A stretch of 64,000 nt of DNA from Enterobacter sp. C2 (GTDB lineage: Bacteria > Pseudomonadota > Gammaproteobacteria > Enterobacterales > Enterobacteriaceae), in the NCBI RefSeq assembly GCF_019880405.1, contig NZ_CP082269.1:2480001-2544000 (forward strand), in the 5' to 3' direction. Shown here one piece after another: positions 9,658 to 19,081 of the stretch. Numbering within the stretch: the stretch's first letter is position 1; every line of letters begins with the position of its first letter. Position numbers and translations under genes: made by a program. Under the pieces are notes generated by a model. It made no database searches. It was given only the letters and a program-made list of their open reading frames with translations, and had not been told where the DNA came from.

Positions 9658-9674
9658 AACTCATTGTACCAGTT
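9658..9674. promoter_or_regulatory. Candidate FadR operator upstream of fadD
   Basis: AACTCATTGTACCAGTT has matching AACT/AGTT ends and a good right half (ACCAGTT), resembling the FadR consensus in one half and weakly in the other. It lies 40-90 bp before the two possible fadD starts. Inference from sequence only. Confidence 0.5.
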
Positions 9675-9789
9675 TATTAATTGGCCGATTCACAGGTTGC
9701 GAAGCGCGTCACTCTTTTATTCTTGTTATGGTCATAAAAAAGGAGAAACAGCGGATAGTCCGCTGTCTCTTCTCTTATTTAACAGGGAG

Positions 9790-10395
9790 TTACTCTGTTA
9801 CGACGGTATGCACCGGAGCCGGACCGGCGTTGTACCAGCCGTAACCGCCGTAGCCGCCGTAACGCCAGGGATTCGGCCCTGGTCCCCAGTACCAGGGGTC
9901 AATTGGCTGTGGCGGCAGCATAACCTGCTGCTGGAGATGCCACCGTTTATAGCCACTCACCTTCATGACCATAAACTTATAGGGCGTCTCGCCCACTTTG
10001 CCCTGCTCAACGCCGCTAATGGTGCCGACCACGGTCACGTACTGGTTACGGAAATCCACCGGATCGAGGAAGCCGTTCACGTCGGCGTAGATACGCCCGC
10101 GGGAGGGTTCACCCAGAACGGGACGCGCGCCGCTGTCCAGCGGTACCGAGGCAATCTCCAGCCGGGTTTGCCCCTGCTTGTTCTGCAAGCCGATAACTTT
10201 ACCGCCGAAGCGCGCCTCCTGGCCGACGTATAGCTCAGGCGCATTCATCACCCGAACCAGATCCTGCTGCGGCGTTGGGCTGCTGCCTTTAATGGCGTCA
10301 GGCACCGAAACGCAACCGCTCAGCGCTAAGGCGGCTAAGCCTGCCAGCAGCCAGCGCCCGGATCTGCTTTGCCCCACCTGTTGGGATACCTTCAC
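9790..10395 (-). CDS. yeaY: Slp-family outer membrane lipoprotein YeaY
   Basis: A 201-residue lipoprotein of the Slp/YeaY family. The signal peptide has a lipobox LALSGC with Cys28 as the lipidated residue. The start is a GTG at 10395 with AAGG upstream. The Slp fold segment ([13 protein letters not shown]..., [15 protein letters not shown]) is followed by a C-terminal tail of about 35 residues very rich in Gly, Tyr, Trp and Pro. It lies about 50 bp downstream of tsaB on the same strand. In E. coli yeaY belongs to the sigma-E regulon; I did not identify that promoter here. Confidence 0.93.
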   Translation of the reverse strand: MKVSQQVGQSRSGRWLLAGLAALALSGCVSVPDAIKGSSPTPQQDLVRVMNAPELYVGQEARFGGKVIGLQNKQGQTRLEIASVPLDSGARPVLGEPSRGRIYADVNGFLDPVDFRNQYVTVVGTISGVEQGKVGETPYKFMVMKVSGYKRWHLQQQVMLPPQPIDPWYWGPGPNPWRYGGYGGYGWYNAGPAPVHTVVTE

Positions 10396-10445
10396 TTACC
10401 ACCTTCCTGCTATTTACATTGTTACGTTATGTATATAGCTGAGAT

Positions 10446-11141
10446 TCATTTTCTGCCCGGAAGTTTCTTCCAGGCCACCTCGTTGCGCAAATAAACCGGC
10501 TCCGCATGCTCCACGGCAACGGTGCGCTGCTGGGCAAAAAGCTGGCAGGCGAGCGGGAGCATATCTTCAGCCGCTGGCAGCAGGACGCCGCCGTCGGTGA
10601 GGGTTAGCCCGCTCTCTTTGCCAAGATCAGGCCATGCCGGCCAGCCGGTGCCCACCGTAGCCCAGGATCCGCTGAGCTGGGCCAGGCGTTCGCTGACCGC
10701 TTCCGGCTTCAACACCGCCTCACTCTCTTCGCCGTGCCAGACGCCCTGCTCATCCCGCTGGTACTCGGCCCAGTAGACTTCGCCCATGCGGGCATCAATG
10801 GCGGCCAGTACGCGCGTCGCGCCGGTTTTACGCCACGCGCCCTGCGCCATGGTGGCCAGGGTTGAGACGCCGATCATCGGCAGCTCGGCACCCAGCGCCA
10901 GGCCCTGAGCAATACCAATGCCAATCCGCACGCCGGTAAAGCTGCCCGGTCCACGGCCAAAGGCCAGCGCGTCGAGTTCGGCAAGGGTGACGCCGCTGTC
11001 GTTCAGCGTCTGCTGAACCAGGGGTAAAATACGTTGGGTATGTTCTCTTGGGCAGAGTTCAAAGTGGGCAGAGATCGTACCGTTACTCCACAGGGCAACG
11101 GAACAGGCCTCTGTGGCGGTATCAATAGCCAGAATTCGCAT
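10446..11141 (-). CDS. tsaB: tRNA threonylcarbamoyladenosine biosynthesis protein TsaB
   Basis: 231-residue member of the ASKHA/Gcp superfamily that forms a complex with TsaD and TsaE to make t6A37 in ANN-decoding tRNAs; an essential function in E. coli. The N-terminal [17 protein letters not shown] and the segment [23 protein letters not shown] are diagnostic. Its length equals that of E. coli TsaB. It sits between yoaA and yeaY, all on the minus strand. Confidence 0.97.
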   Translation of the reverse strand: MRILAIDTATEACSVALWSNGTISAHFELCPREHTQRILPLVQQTLNDSGVTLAELDALAFGRGPGSFTGVRIGIGIAQGLALGAELPMIGVSTLATMAQGAWRKTGATRVLAAIDARMGEVYWAEYQRDEQGVWHGEESEAVLKPEAVSERLAQLSGSWATVGTGWPAWPDLGKESGLTLTDGGVLLPAAEDMLPLACQLFAQQRTVAVEHAEPVYLRNEVAWKKLPGRK

Positions 11142-11208
11142 CGGTCTTCGCGCTCTCGGGGTGTTGATTCAATAAAATGGCGCGCATCTTAGCACACTCT
11201 GCGGCAAA

Positions 11209-13134
11209 TTACTGCGTCGAGACCCCGGCCAGGAATCTCACCGCGCGGGCGATGTCTCGGGTGCGCGGGGTCGGCGGCAGGCTGGCAAGGAAGGTTGCAC
11301 CATAGGGACGCATCACCAGCCGGTTGTCGCAGATCACCAGCACGCCACGGTCGTCGATGTCGCGGATCAGGCGGCCTACCCCCTGCTTGAGGGTGATTAC
11401 CGCGTCCGGCAGCTGAACATCATCAAAAGGATCCCCCCCGCGCAGGCGGCAATCCTCCATCCGCGCCTTCAGCAGCGGATCGTCCGGTGAGGTAAAGGGC
11501 AGCTTGTCGATGATCACCAGCGACAGCGTATCGCCGCGCACGTCCACCCCTTCCCAGAAGCTGCTGGTTGCCACCAGCAGCGCGTTCCCGGCAGTGACAA
11601 ACTGCTGGAGCAGCTGGCCCTTACTGGTCTCGCCCTGCAACAGCACCGGTAGCGACAGGGTAGCGCGGAACTGCTCTGCCAGATCGCGCATCATGGCGTG
11701 GGAGGTGCAGAGCATAAAGCAGCGGCCGTTGTTGGCCTCGATCATTGGCCTGAGCATCGCTGCCAGCTGACGCGCCGCGCCGGGTTGGTTAGTCTGCGGC
11801 AGATTGCGCGGCACGCAAAGCAGCGCCTGACGGGCGAAATCAAACGGACTGGGCAGCAGCATCGACTCTGCCGTTTCAATCCCGAGGCGGGAGGTAAAGT
11901 GATGCAGATCGTCATTCACCGAGAGCGTAGCCGAGGTAAAGATCCAGCTTCCCGGCTTCTGGGCCATCACCTCTTTGAACTTCTCCGCCACGGTGAGCGG
12001 CGTCAGGGCGAGGGTAAAGTGGCGAGAGGTGCACTCGTACCAGTAGCTGAAGCCCGGCTGGTTGATCTCTTTCAGCCGCTTGAGGCGTGTGCGATAGAGC
12101 GTGGCCCGTTCAAAGGCCGCGTCGAGCAGCGCCGAGCGACCAAGAGAGAGCTTGGCTACGTCGTAGCATAGCTCTAAGGCATCATCGAGCAGCAACAGCG
12201 CGCGCTGGACGTGGCTGTCCGCCAGCAATTCACGCAGGTTGCCGCGATAGCCCGGCTCGCCCAGCTGTAAACGGAAGTCCTGCGCACTCTGCGCCAGACG
12301 ATCCGCGCACTTCTGCAGCTGCTGGGTATCTTTCAGTTCGGTGCGGTAGGCAATGGTGAAATCTTTCGCCAAATCCAGCAGCTGGCGGCTGGAGAGCGAC
12401 TGGCCGAAGTACTGGCTGGCGATATCCGGCAGCTGGTGCGCTTCGTCGAAGATCATTACGTCGGCCTCGGGGATCAGCTCGCCAAACCCGCTGTCTTTCA
12501 CCACCATATCAGCGAGAAAGAGGTGGTGGTTAACCACGACCACATCGGCGTCCATCGCCTTCTTACGCGCCTTGACCACGAAGCAATCTTTATACATCGG
12601 GCAGTCGCTGCCGAGGCAATTATCGTTGGTGCTGGTGACCAGTGGCCAGGCCTGGGAGTCCTCCGCCACGCTGGCGCAGGTGCTGATGTCGCCATCAAGG
12701 GTCTGGCTCGACCATGACCGCAGCAAGATAACGTCGCTGAGGATCTGCACCGGCAGATCGCCGCCGGCAAGCGCCTGCTGCTCAAGACGTTCGATGCAGA
12801 GGTAGTTGGAGCGCCCCTTCAGCAGCGCCAGGCGGCCGGTATACTCCAGCGCCCGGGAGACGGTGGGCAGATCGCGGCTGTAGAGCTGATCCTGCAGCGC
12901 CTTCGAGCCGGTGGAGATAATGACCTTTTTCCCGGCGCGCAGGGCCGGGGCCAGATAGGCGTAGGTTTTCCCCGTCCCGGTTCCGGCCTCAACCACCAGC
13001 GGCTGGGTATTAGCAATGGCAGCGCTGACCGCCTGGGCCATCTGCCGCTGCGGCTCACGCGGTTTAAATCCCGGTATCGCTTTCGCTAACTGCCCGTCTG
13101 TTGCAAAATCGTCCGTTACACTGTTCTCTGCCAC
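11209..13134 (-). CDS. yoaA: ATP-dependent DNA helicase YoaA (XPD/DinG family)
   Basis: Superfamily 2 iron-sulfur helicase related to XPD and DinG; in E. coli it pairs with the chi (HolC) subunit of DNA polymerase III in damage tolerance. Walker A EAGTGTGKT (49-57), DEAH box at 230-233, and four cysteines expected to hold a 4Fe-4S cluster (Cys113, Cys173, Cys178, Cys184). C-terminal helicase motifs SSFWEGVDVRGD and QGVGRLIRD are intact. The only start that fits is a GTG at 13134 with AGGGGG upstream, giving 641 residues, five more than E. coli. Confidence 0.95.
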   Translation of the reverse strand: MAENSVTDDFATDGQLAKAIPGFKPREPQRQMAQAVSAAIANTQPLVVEAGTGTGKTYAYLAPALRAGKKVIISTGSKALQDQLYSRDLPTVSRALEYTGRLALLKGRSNYLCIERLEQQALAGGDLPVQILSDVILLRSWSSQTLDGDISTCASVAEDSQAWPLVTSTNDNCLGSDCPMYKDCFVVKARKKAMDADVVVVNHHLFLADMVVKDSGFGELIPEADVMIFDEAHQLPDIASQYFGQSLSSRQLLDLAKDFTIAYRTELKDTQQLQKCADRLAQSAQDFRLQLGEPGYRGNLRELLADSHVQRALLLLDDALELCYDVAKLSLGRSALLDAAFERATLYRTRLKRLKEINQPGFSYWYECTSRHFTLALTPLTVAEKFKEVMAQKPGSWIFTSATLSVNDDLHHFTSRLGIETAESMLLPSPFDFARQALLCVPRNLPQTNQPGAARQLAAMLRPMIEANNGRCFMLCTSHAMMRDLAEQFRATLSLPVLLQGETSKGQLLQQFVTAGNALLVATSSFWEGVDVRGDTLSLVIIDKLPFTSPDDPLLKARMEDCRLRGGDPFDDVQLPDAVITLKQGVGRLIRDIDDRGVLVICDNRLVMRPYGATFLASLPPTPRTRDIARAVRFLAGVSTQ

Positions 13135-13261
13135 GCCGCCCCCTGGTTATATCGCCAGTGATTATGTCAGGCGCGGGAATTTTTAGCTAGCCGAAGTGGT
13201 GACAGGATCGCTCCCCGTGTGGCACTCTTGGCCCTGCCAAAAAGTAATAAGGGAGTGAAAA

Positions 13262-13606
13262 GTGACGATTAAACGTATTGATGCCGAGGCCCGCTGGTCC
13301 GATGTTGTGATCCATAATCAGACGCTGTACTACACCGGCGTGCCGGAGAACCTTGAGGCCGACGCCGAGGCGCAGACCGCCAACACCCTGGCGCAGATTG
13401 ACGCCGTGCTGGCAAAACAGGGTAGCGATAAAACGCGTATTCTTGACGCCACGATTTTTCTGGCCAACACCGATGACTTTGCGGCAATGAACCGCGCCTG
13501 GGATGCATGGGTGGTAGCAGGCCATGCGCCGGTACGCTGCACCGTACAGGCGACGCTGATGAACCCGCAGTACCGGGTCGAAATTAAAATTATCGCCGCG
13601 GTATAG
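13262..13606 (+). CDS. yoaB: RidA/YjgF family protein YoaB
   Basis: A 114-residue RidA-superfamily protein (Rid2-like, RutC group). It starts with GTG at 13262, preceded by AAGGGAG. RidA itself hydrolyses reactive enamine/imine intermediates from PLP enzymes; YoaB is a paralogue whose substrate is unknown. The conserved arginine of the active site is visible in VRCTVQATLMNP near residue 91. It is divergent from yoaA and convergent with yoaH, the two stops being 3 bp apart. Confidence 0.94.
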   Translation: MTIKRIDAEARWSDVVIHNQTLYYTGVPENLEADAEAQTANTLAQIDAVLAKQGSDKTRILDATIFLANTDDFAAMNRAWDAWVVAGHAPVRCTVQATLMNPQYRVEIKIIAAV

Positions 13607-13608
13607 AA

Positions 13609-13794
13609 CTACTCGTCTTCATCCTCATCTTCAAAGCGTGCCACGATCCGTTCCCCGGTGTGGTTGGCACGCAGCTCTTCGGCGACCACTGCGATCGCCT
13701 GCCCGCTGCTCATGCCTTCGGACATAAGCTGCTGAATACGCTCTACCGCCTGCTGCTGTTGCTCATGACTGAGCGAAGGTAAACCTGCAAACAT
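13609..13794 (-). CDS. yoaH: UPF0181 family small protein YoaH
   Basis: A 61-residue acidic protein, recognisable as YoaH by [25 protein letters not shown] and by the run of Glu/Asp at the C terminus. The function is unknown. It lies between convergent yoaB and divergent pabB, the usual enterobacterial arrangement. Confidence 0.93.
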   Translation of the reverse strand: MFAGLPSLSHEQQQQAVERIQQLMSEGMSSGQAIAVVAEELRANHTGERIVARFEDEDEDE

Positions 13795-13855
13795 CGTTAA
13801 CTCCTGCTAGATTATCAGCGCTAATTATTTCACGCTGCCTGGTTGTTTGCCATAC

Positions 13856-15214
13856 ATGAACACGCTTTCCCCTACCGTTATCACCCTACCGTGGCGTCAC
13901 GACGCCGCCGAGTTCTGGTTTGCGCGTCTCAGCCACCTGCCGTGGGCGATGCTGCTGCACTCCGGCCATGCCGATCACGCCTACAGCCGCTTCGATATCC
14001 TGGTCGCCGATCCGCGTGGCACGCTGGTGACCACCGGTAAGCGCACGCGCGTGACGCTGGACGGCACGGAGATTTCCACGGCCGATCCGCTGGCGCTGCT
14101 TCAGCAGGCGCTGACGTCGCTGGCGCTGCCTGCCGAGGTCAATCCCGATCTTCCTTTCCTGGGCGGTGCGCTGGGGCTATTTGGCTACGATCTGGGTCGG
14201 CGCTTTGAAAACCTGCCGACGCAGGCGAAGGCCGACATCGCCCTGCCGGATATGGCGGTGGGGCTCTATGACTGGGCGATGATTGTCGACCACCATAAGA
14301 AACGTGTTTCGCTGCTGAGCCACGGCGACGTCAATGCCCGTCTTGCCTGGCTGGAGGCGCAGCAGCCCCCCGTTAGCGAGGATTTTTGCCTCACCTCCCG
14401 CTGGCACGCCAATATGACGCCAGCGCAGTATGCCGATAAATTTGCCCGGGTGCAGGCTTATTTGCAGAGCGGCGACTGCTATCAGGTCAATCTGGCCCAG
14501 CGCTTTCAGGCTACCTATAAAGGCGATGAGTGGCAGGCGTTCACCCGCCTCAACGCCAGCAACCGCGCGCCGTTCAGCGCCTTCGTGCGTCTTGAGGAGG
14601 GGGCGATTCTGAGCCTGTCGCCGGAGCGGTTTATCCATCTGGAACGGGATTGCATTCAGACCCGGCCTATCAAAGGAACCCTGCCCCGGCTGGCGGATCC
14701 GCAGGCCGATCGCCTGCAGGCGGAAAAGCTGGCGGCCTCGCCGAAGGATCGCGCTGAAAACCTGATGATCGTTGACCTGATGCGCAACGACATCGGCCGC
14801 GTCGCAGTGCCCGGATCGGTGCGCGTCCCGGAGCTGTTTGTGGTGGAGCCCTTTCCTGCGGTGCACCATCTGGTCAGCACCGTTACCGCTCGCCTGCCCG
14901 CCTCGCAGCACGCCTGCGATCTGCTGCGGGCTGCCTTTCCCGGCGGCTCAATCACCGGTGCGCCGAAGGTGCGGGCGATGCAGATCATTGACGAGCTGGA
15001 GCCGCAGCGGCGTAGCGCCTGGTGTGGCTCCATTGGCTATATCAGCTTCTGCGGCACTATGGACACCAGCATCACTATCCGCACCCTGAGCGCCTGCAAC
15101 GGTCAGCTTTACTGCTCCGCCGGGGGCGGCATCGTTGCCGATAGTCAGCAAGAGGCGGAATATCAGGAAACCTTTGATAAAGTTAATCGTATTCTGCAAC
15201 AGCTGGAGAGATAA
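13856..15214 (+). CDS. pabB: Aminodeoxychorismate synthase component I
   Basis: Converts chorismate, with ammonia from the glutaminase PabA, to 4-amino-4-deoxychorismate on the way to p-aminobenzoate and folate. The ATG at 13856 (MNTLSPTVITLPWR) gives 452 residues against 453 in E. coli; a TTG three codons earlier is the only other option. No good Shine-Dalgarno precedes it. The chorismate-binding domain contains the PIKGT motif with the catalytic lysine, SPERF, DLMRNDIGRVA and FPGGSITGAPK. nudL begins 3 bp downstream, so the two are co-transcribed. Confidence 0.96.
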   Translation: MNTLSPTVITLPWRHDAAEFWFARLSHLPWAMLLHSGHADHAYSRFDILVADPRGTLVTTGKRTRVTLDGTEISTADPLALLQQALTSLALPAEVNPDLPFLGGALGLFGYDLGRRFENLPTQAKADIALPDMAVGLYDWAMIVDHHKKRVSLLSHGDVNARLAWLEAQQPPVSEDFCLTSRWHANMTPAQYADKFARVQAYLQSGDCYQVNLAQRFQATYKGDEWQAFTRLNASNRAPFSAFVRLEEGAILSLSPERFIHLERDCIQTRPIKGTLPRLADPQADRLQAEKLAASPKDRAENLMIVDLMRNDIGRVAVPGSVRVPELFVVEPFPAVHHLVSTVTARLPASQHACDLLRAAFPGGSITGAPKVRAMQIIDELEPQRRSAWCGSIGYISFCGTMDTSITIRTLSACNGQLYCSAGGGIVADSQQEAEYQETFDKVNRILQQLER

Positions 15215-15217
15215 CGG

Positions 15218-15796
15218 GTGGAGAGCACAAACCTGACCCTGGACGATTTTTTATCACGCTTCCAACTTTTACGCCCGCAGGCCAGCGGTGCGAGCCTGAA
15301 CAATCGCCAGGCGGCGGTGCTGATCCCCGTGGTGCGCCGCGAGCAGCCTGGGCTGCTGCTGACCCAGCGCTCGGCGCGCCTGCGTAAGCACGCGGGCCAG
15401 GTGGCCTTCCCCGGTGGCGCCGTAGACAGCAGCGATGCGTCTATTATTGCCGCCGCCCTGCGCGAGGCCGAGGAAGAGGTCGCCATTCCGCCCGAGTCGG
15501 TTGAGGTGATTGGCGTTCTGCCGCCGGTAGACAGCGTGACCGGCTTTCAGGTTACCCCGGTGGTGGGCATTATCCCGCCAGATCTGCACTATCATGCCAG
15601 CGAGGATGAGGTGGCAGCGGTATTTGAGATGCCGCTGGCCGAAGCACTGCGTCTGGGTCGTTATCACCCGCTGGATATTCACCGACGCGGCAATGCGCAC
15701 CGGGTGTGGCTCTCCTGGTATCAGCATTACTTTGTCTGGGGCATGACGGCGGGCATTATTCGTGAGCTGGCATTACAAATCGGCCTCAAACCCTGA
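15218..15796 (+). CDS. nudL: Nudix hydrolase NudL (putative CoA pyrophosphatase)
   Basis: 192-residue Nudix hydrolase starting at GTG 15218, the same length as E. coli NudL. The Nudix box runs [25 protein letters not shown], written here in parts as [10 protein letters not shown] and [10 protein letters not shown], with the REAEEE metal-binding core intact. It also carries the NuCoA-type [20 protein letters not shown] segment typical of CoA diphosphatases. Translation probably uses the GGAGAG at the end of pabB. Confidence 0.94.
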   Translation: MESTNLTLDDFLSRFQLLRPQASGASLNNRQAAVLIPVVRREQPGLLLTQRSARLRKHAGQVAFPGGAVDSSDASIIAAALREAEEEVAIPPESVEVIGVLPPVDSVTGFQVTPVVGIIPPDLHYHASEDEVAAVFEMPLAEALRLGRYHPLDIHRRGNAHRVWLSWYQHYFVWGMTAGIIRELALQIGLKP

Positions 15797-15942
15797 CTAT
15801 ACTTTACACAGCGCCCGTTTATCACGGGGCGTGACCTGCCTCTCAGCATTAGTAAAATAGAGGTTGGCTATTAGTTTAATTCATGTGAATAGTTAAACCG
15901 TTGCCCCGGTTCCCTCTTACACTATGCCCAATTATTACATCG

Positions 15943-15961
15943 TTGCCGGAGGGTCCGGCAA
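15943..15961 (+). promoter_or_regulatory. Leader hairpin just before the sdaA ribosome-binding site
   Basis: Perfect 8-bp stem TTGCCGGA/TCCGGCAA with a GGG loop, ending 7 nt before the AGGAG (15969-15973) used by sdaA. There is no U-run, so it is not a terminator. Any effect on translation or mRNA stability is inference. Confidence 0.45.
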
Positions 15962-15980
15962 CCCTGTCAGGAGTGTTAGC

Positions 15981-17345
15981 GTGATTAGTATATTCGACAT
16001 GTTTAAAGTGGGAATTGGTCCTTCCTCTTCTCATACTGTTGGGCCAATGAAGGCCGGGAAACAGTTCGTCGATGATCTGGTCGAAAAGGGTTTGCTGGAG
16101 AGCGTCACCCGCGTGGCGGTGGATGTTTATGGTTCACTGTCGCTAACTGGCCGCGGTCACCATACCGATATCGCCATTATCATGGGCCTCGCCGGTAACG
16201 AGCCAGCGACCGTCGATATCGATGCGATTCCGGCATTCATCCGCGACGTAGAGACCCGTGGCCGCCTGCTGCTGGCCCATGGACGTCATGAGGTGGACTT
16301 CCCTGCTGATAACGGGATGCGTTTCCAGAGCGACAACCTGCCGCTGCATGAGAACGGCATGTGCATCCATGCGTATCAGGGCGAAAAAGAGATCTACAGC
16401 AAAACCTACTACTCCATCGGCGGTGGGTTTATCGTTGATGAAGAGCACTTTGGTAAAGAGAGCGCTCAGGCCGTCAGCGTGCCCTACCCGTACAACTCTG
16501 CCCAGGCGATACTGAACTGGTGCAAAGAGACCGGCCTGTCCCTCTCTGGCATGGTGATGAAGAACGAGCTGGCCTTGCACAGCAAAGAAGAGATTGCCGA
16601 CTATTTCGCCCACGTCTGGCAGACCATGCAGGCCTGTATCGATCGCGGCATGAACACCGAAGGCGTGCTGCCGGGTCCGCTGCGGGTACCGCGCCGTGCC
16701 TCAGCCCTGCGCCGCCTGCTGGTCGCCAGCGACAAGCACTCCAGCGATCCGATGGTAGTAGTTGACTGGGTCAACATGTTCGCGCTGGCAGTGAACGAAG
16801 AGAACGCTGCCGGTGGCCGAGTCGTTACTGCCCCGACCAACGGCGCATGCGGGATCGTGCCAGCGGTGCTGGCCTACTACGACCACTTTATCGAGCCGGT
16901 TACCCCGGATATCTACACCCGTTACTTCCTGGCCGCAGGCGCAATCGGTACGCTTTACAAGATGAACGCCTCAATCTCTGGTGCAGAGGTGGGCTGTCAG
17001 GGTGAAGTTGGCGTTGCCTGCTCTATGGCGGCGGCGGGCCTTGCGGAGCTGATGGGTGCCAGCCCGGAGCAGGTCTGCGTGGCGGCAGAGATCGGCATGG
17101 AGCATAACCTGGGACTGACCTGCGATCCGGTTGCCGGTCAGGTGCAGGTGCCGTGCATTGAGCGTAACGCCATTGCCTCGGTGAAGGCCATCAACGCCTC
17201 CCGCATGGCAATGCGTCGTACCAGCGCCCCGCGTGTGTCGCTGGATAAGGTGATCGAAACCATGTATGAAACCGGCAAAGACATGAACGCGAAGTACCGC
17301 GAAACCTCTCGCGGCGGCCTGGCGATCAAGGTGCAGTGCGACTAA
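15981..17345 (+). CDS. sdaA: L-serine ammonia-lyase SdaA
   Basis: Iron-sulfur L-serine deaminase converting L-serine to pyruvate and ammonia. The GTG at 15981 ([18 protein letters not shown]), 7 nt after AGGAG, gives 454 residues, the E. coli length; the frame stays open 19 codons further upstream but without family similarity. The N-terminal beta domain with [11 protein letters not shown] is followed by the catalytic alpha domain with [34 protein letters not shown] and GLTCDPVAG, containing the cysteines that bind the 4Fe-4S cluster. Confidence 0.97.
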   Translation: MISIFDMFKVGIGPSSSHTVGPMKAGKQFVDDLVEKGLLESVTRVAVDVYGSLSLTGRGHHTDIAIIMGLAGNEPATVDIDAIPAFIRDVETRGRLLLAHGRHEVDFPADNGMRFQSDNLPLHENGMCIHAYQGEKEIYSKTYYSIGGGFIVDEEHFGKESAQAVSVPYPYNSAQAILNWCKETGLSLSGMVMKNELALHSKEEIADYFAHVWQTMQACIDRGMNTEGVLPGPLRVPRRASALRRLLVASDKHSSDPMVVVDWVNMFALAVNEENAAGGRVVTAPTNGACGIVPAVLAYYDHFIEPVTPDIYTRYFLAAGAIGTLYKMNASISGAEVGCQGEVGVACSMAAAGLAELMGASPEQVCVAAEIGMEHNLGLTCDPVAGQVQVPCIERNAIASVKAINASRMAMRRTSAPRVSLDKVIETMYETGKDMNAKYRETSRGGLAIKVQCD

Positions 17346-17476
17346 TACATTACCCAGCCCTTTCACCCGAAAGGGCTAATTATTTCCCTTTTTGATGCCG
17401 ATTAATTTTTCCCCACTACACTTGCTGTGTTGCCGTTTGCTTTTTCGCCAACGGCCCTCCAGGGAACTGTCGGGAC

Positions 17477-19075
17477 ATGCAAACAGCACAGCAAATTATA
17501 AGAAGCTACCGTCGAAAACGCGCCATCGTCTGCGTGATTGTCGCGATCTTCACGCTTTTGCTGACCCTTGGCTCGCGCTACATTTCCGAGCGCAACGCTA
17601 ATGAGCAGCGGATCCTCTCTTTTACCAATCACGCGGTCTCATCGCTGGATCGGATCCTTATCCCACTTGCCCAGGGCCGGGGGGTGCTTCTGCCGCTGGT
17701 GGGCCAGCCCTGCGACGAAGCGCACCTGGCGCTACGAAAGCAGGCCGCGACGATGCAAACCGTACGCTCTATCGGCCTGATCAAAAACGGCATCCTCTAC
17801 TGCTCCAGCATTTTCGGTTATCGCAACGTCCCCCTTCATCAGCTTCAACCCGCACTCCCTACCGCTCAGCCACTGCTCTTGCTCACTACCGATAACTCTC
17901 TGCTGCACGGCAGCCCGATACTGATCCAGTGGTTTCCCCTGACCCAGAATGGACAGGATGGGGTAATGGAGGTGATCAATATCGATCTGCTCACCCGCAT
18001 GATGCTGGAGCCGCAGAAGCCGCTGATTACCGGGGCGAGCGTAACGGTAGGTAATCGGCATCTGATCTACGGTGCCGGAGTCGTGGATAGCCTACCGCCG
18101 CTGGTCAACGAGACGCGGTTTCAGCAGAGCTCGGAACAGTTCCCCTTTACTATTAGCGTGCGGGGCCCTGGCGCAGGCGAGCTGGCGCTGCGTCACCTCC
18201 CTTCCCAACTGCCGCTGGCGGTGATCATCAGCCTGCTGATGGGCTATATCGCCTGGATTGTCACCGCTAACCGGATGAGCTTCTCATGGGAGATCAATCT
18301 CGGTATGGCGGCGCATGAGTTTGAGCTTTTCTGCCAGCCGCTGCTGAACGCTCGCACCCATCAGTGTGAGGGGGTGGAGATCCTGCTGCGTTGGAATAAC
18401 CCGCGGCAGGGTTGGATCTCGCCGGACATCTTTATCCCTATTGCCGAGGAGCAGAACCTGATTGCTCCTCTGACGCGCTACGTATTGGCAGAGACCCACC
18501 GCCAGATAGGCCTGTTCCCAGCCAGCAGCCAGTTCCATATCGGGATCAACGTCTCCGCCAGCCATTTTCGCGACGGCGTACTGCTGAAGGACCTTAACCG
18601 CCTCTGGTTCCATGCCCATCCGGTTCAGCAGCTCACTATTGAGCTGACCGAGCGGGAAGCGATCACCGATATCGATTACCGGCTCGTGCGGGCCCTGCAC
18701 CGGCGCGGGGTAAAGCTGGCGATTGATGACTTTGGTACCGGCAACACCTCACTCTCATGGCTGGAGAAGCTGCGTCCGGACGTGCTGAAGATCGATAAGT
18801 CCTATACCACGGCGGTAGGCACCGATGCGGTGAACTCGACGGTAACGGATATTATTATCGCGCTGGGCAGGCGGCTGAAAATTGAGCTGATTGCGGAGGG
18901 CGTTGAAACCCCGCTGCAGGCGCAGCGTTTGCGCCAGCGCGGGGTAACGATTTTTCAGGGATTTCTCTACGCGAAGCCTATGCCGCTAAAAGATTTCCCC
19001 ACGTGGCTGGCAGGCAGTACGCCGCCCCCAGCCACCTATAGTGGGCATGTGATGCCCATGACGCCGCTACGCTGA
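17477..19075 (+). CDS. pdeD: Cyclic-di-GMP phosphodiesterase PdeD (CSS-EAL)
   Basis: 532-residue membrane protein with two transmembrane helices (about 16-34 and 245-265) flanking a periplasmic CSS-motif domain (Cys109-Ser-Ser), then a cytoplasmic EAL domain. CSS domains sense periplasmic redox state through DsbA/DsbB, and dsbB is in this window. The signature is EIL (301-303) rather than EAL, but the other catalytic residues are in place: Asn359 in GINVSA, Glu389 in ELTE, DDFGTG (417-422), Lys441 in KIDKSY and Glu474 in AEGVET. It is probably active. Confidence 0.94.
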   Translation: MQTAQQIIRSYRRKRAIVCVIVAIFTLLLTLGSRYISERNANEQRILSFTNHAVSSLDRILIPLAQGRGVLLPLVGQPCDEAHLALRKQAATMQTVRSIGLIKNGILYCSSIFGYRNVPLHQLQPALPTAQPLLLLTTDNSLLHGSPILIQWFPLTQNGQDGVMEVINIDLLTRMMLEPQKPLITGASVTVGNRHLIYGAGVVDSLPPLVNETRFQQSSEQFPFTISVRGPGAGELALRHLPSQLPLAVIISLLMGYIAWIVTANRMSFSWEINLGMAAHEFELFCQPLLNARTHQCEGVEILLRWNNPRQGWISPDIFIPIAEEQNLIAPLTRYVLAETHRQIGLFPASSQFHIGINVSASHFRDGVLLKDLNRLWFHAHPVQQLTIELTEREAITDIDYRLVRALHRRGVKLAIDDFGTGNTSLSWLEKLRPDVLKIDKSYTTAVGTDAVNSTVTDIIIALGRRLKIELIAEGVETPLQAQRLRQRGVTIFQGFLYAKPMPLKDFPTWLAGSTPPPATYSGHVMPMTPLR

Positions 19076-19081
19076 GCGAGA

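Noticed and set aside
14177..14911. 244-codon minus-strand frame inside pabB, and similar long antisense frames in ptrB, manY, hexR and pykA
   Set aside because: Long antisense frames are expected in G/C-rich codon-biased genes; all are shadows of strongly conserved proteins with no start signals.
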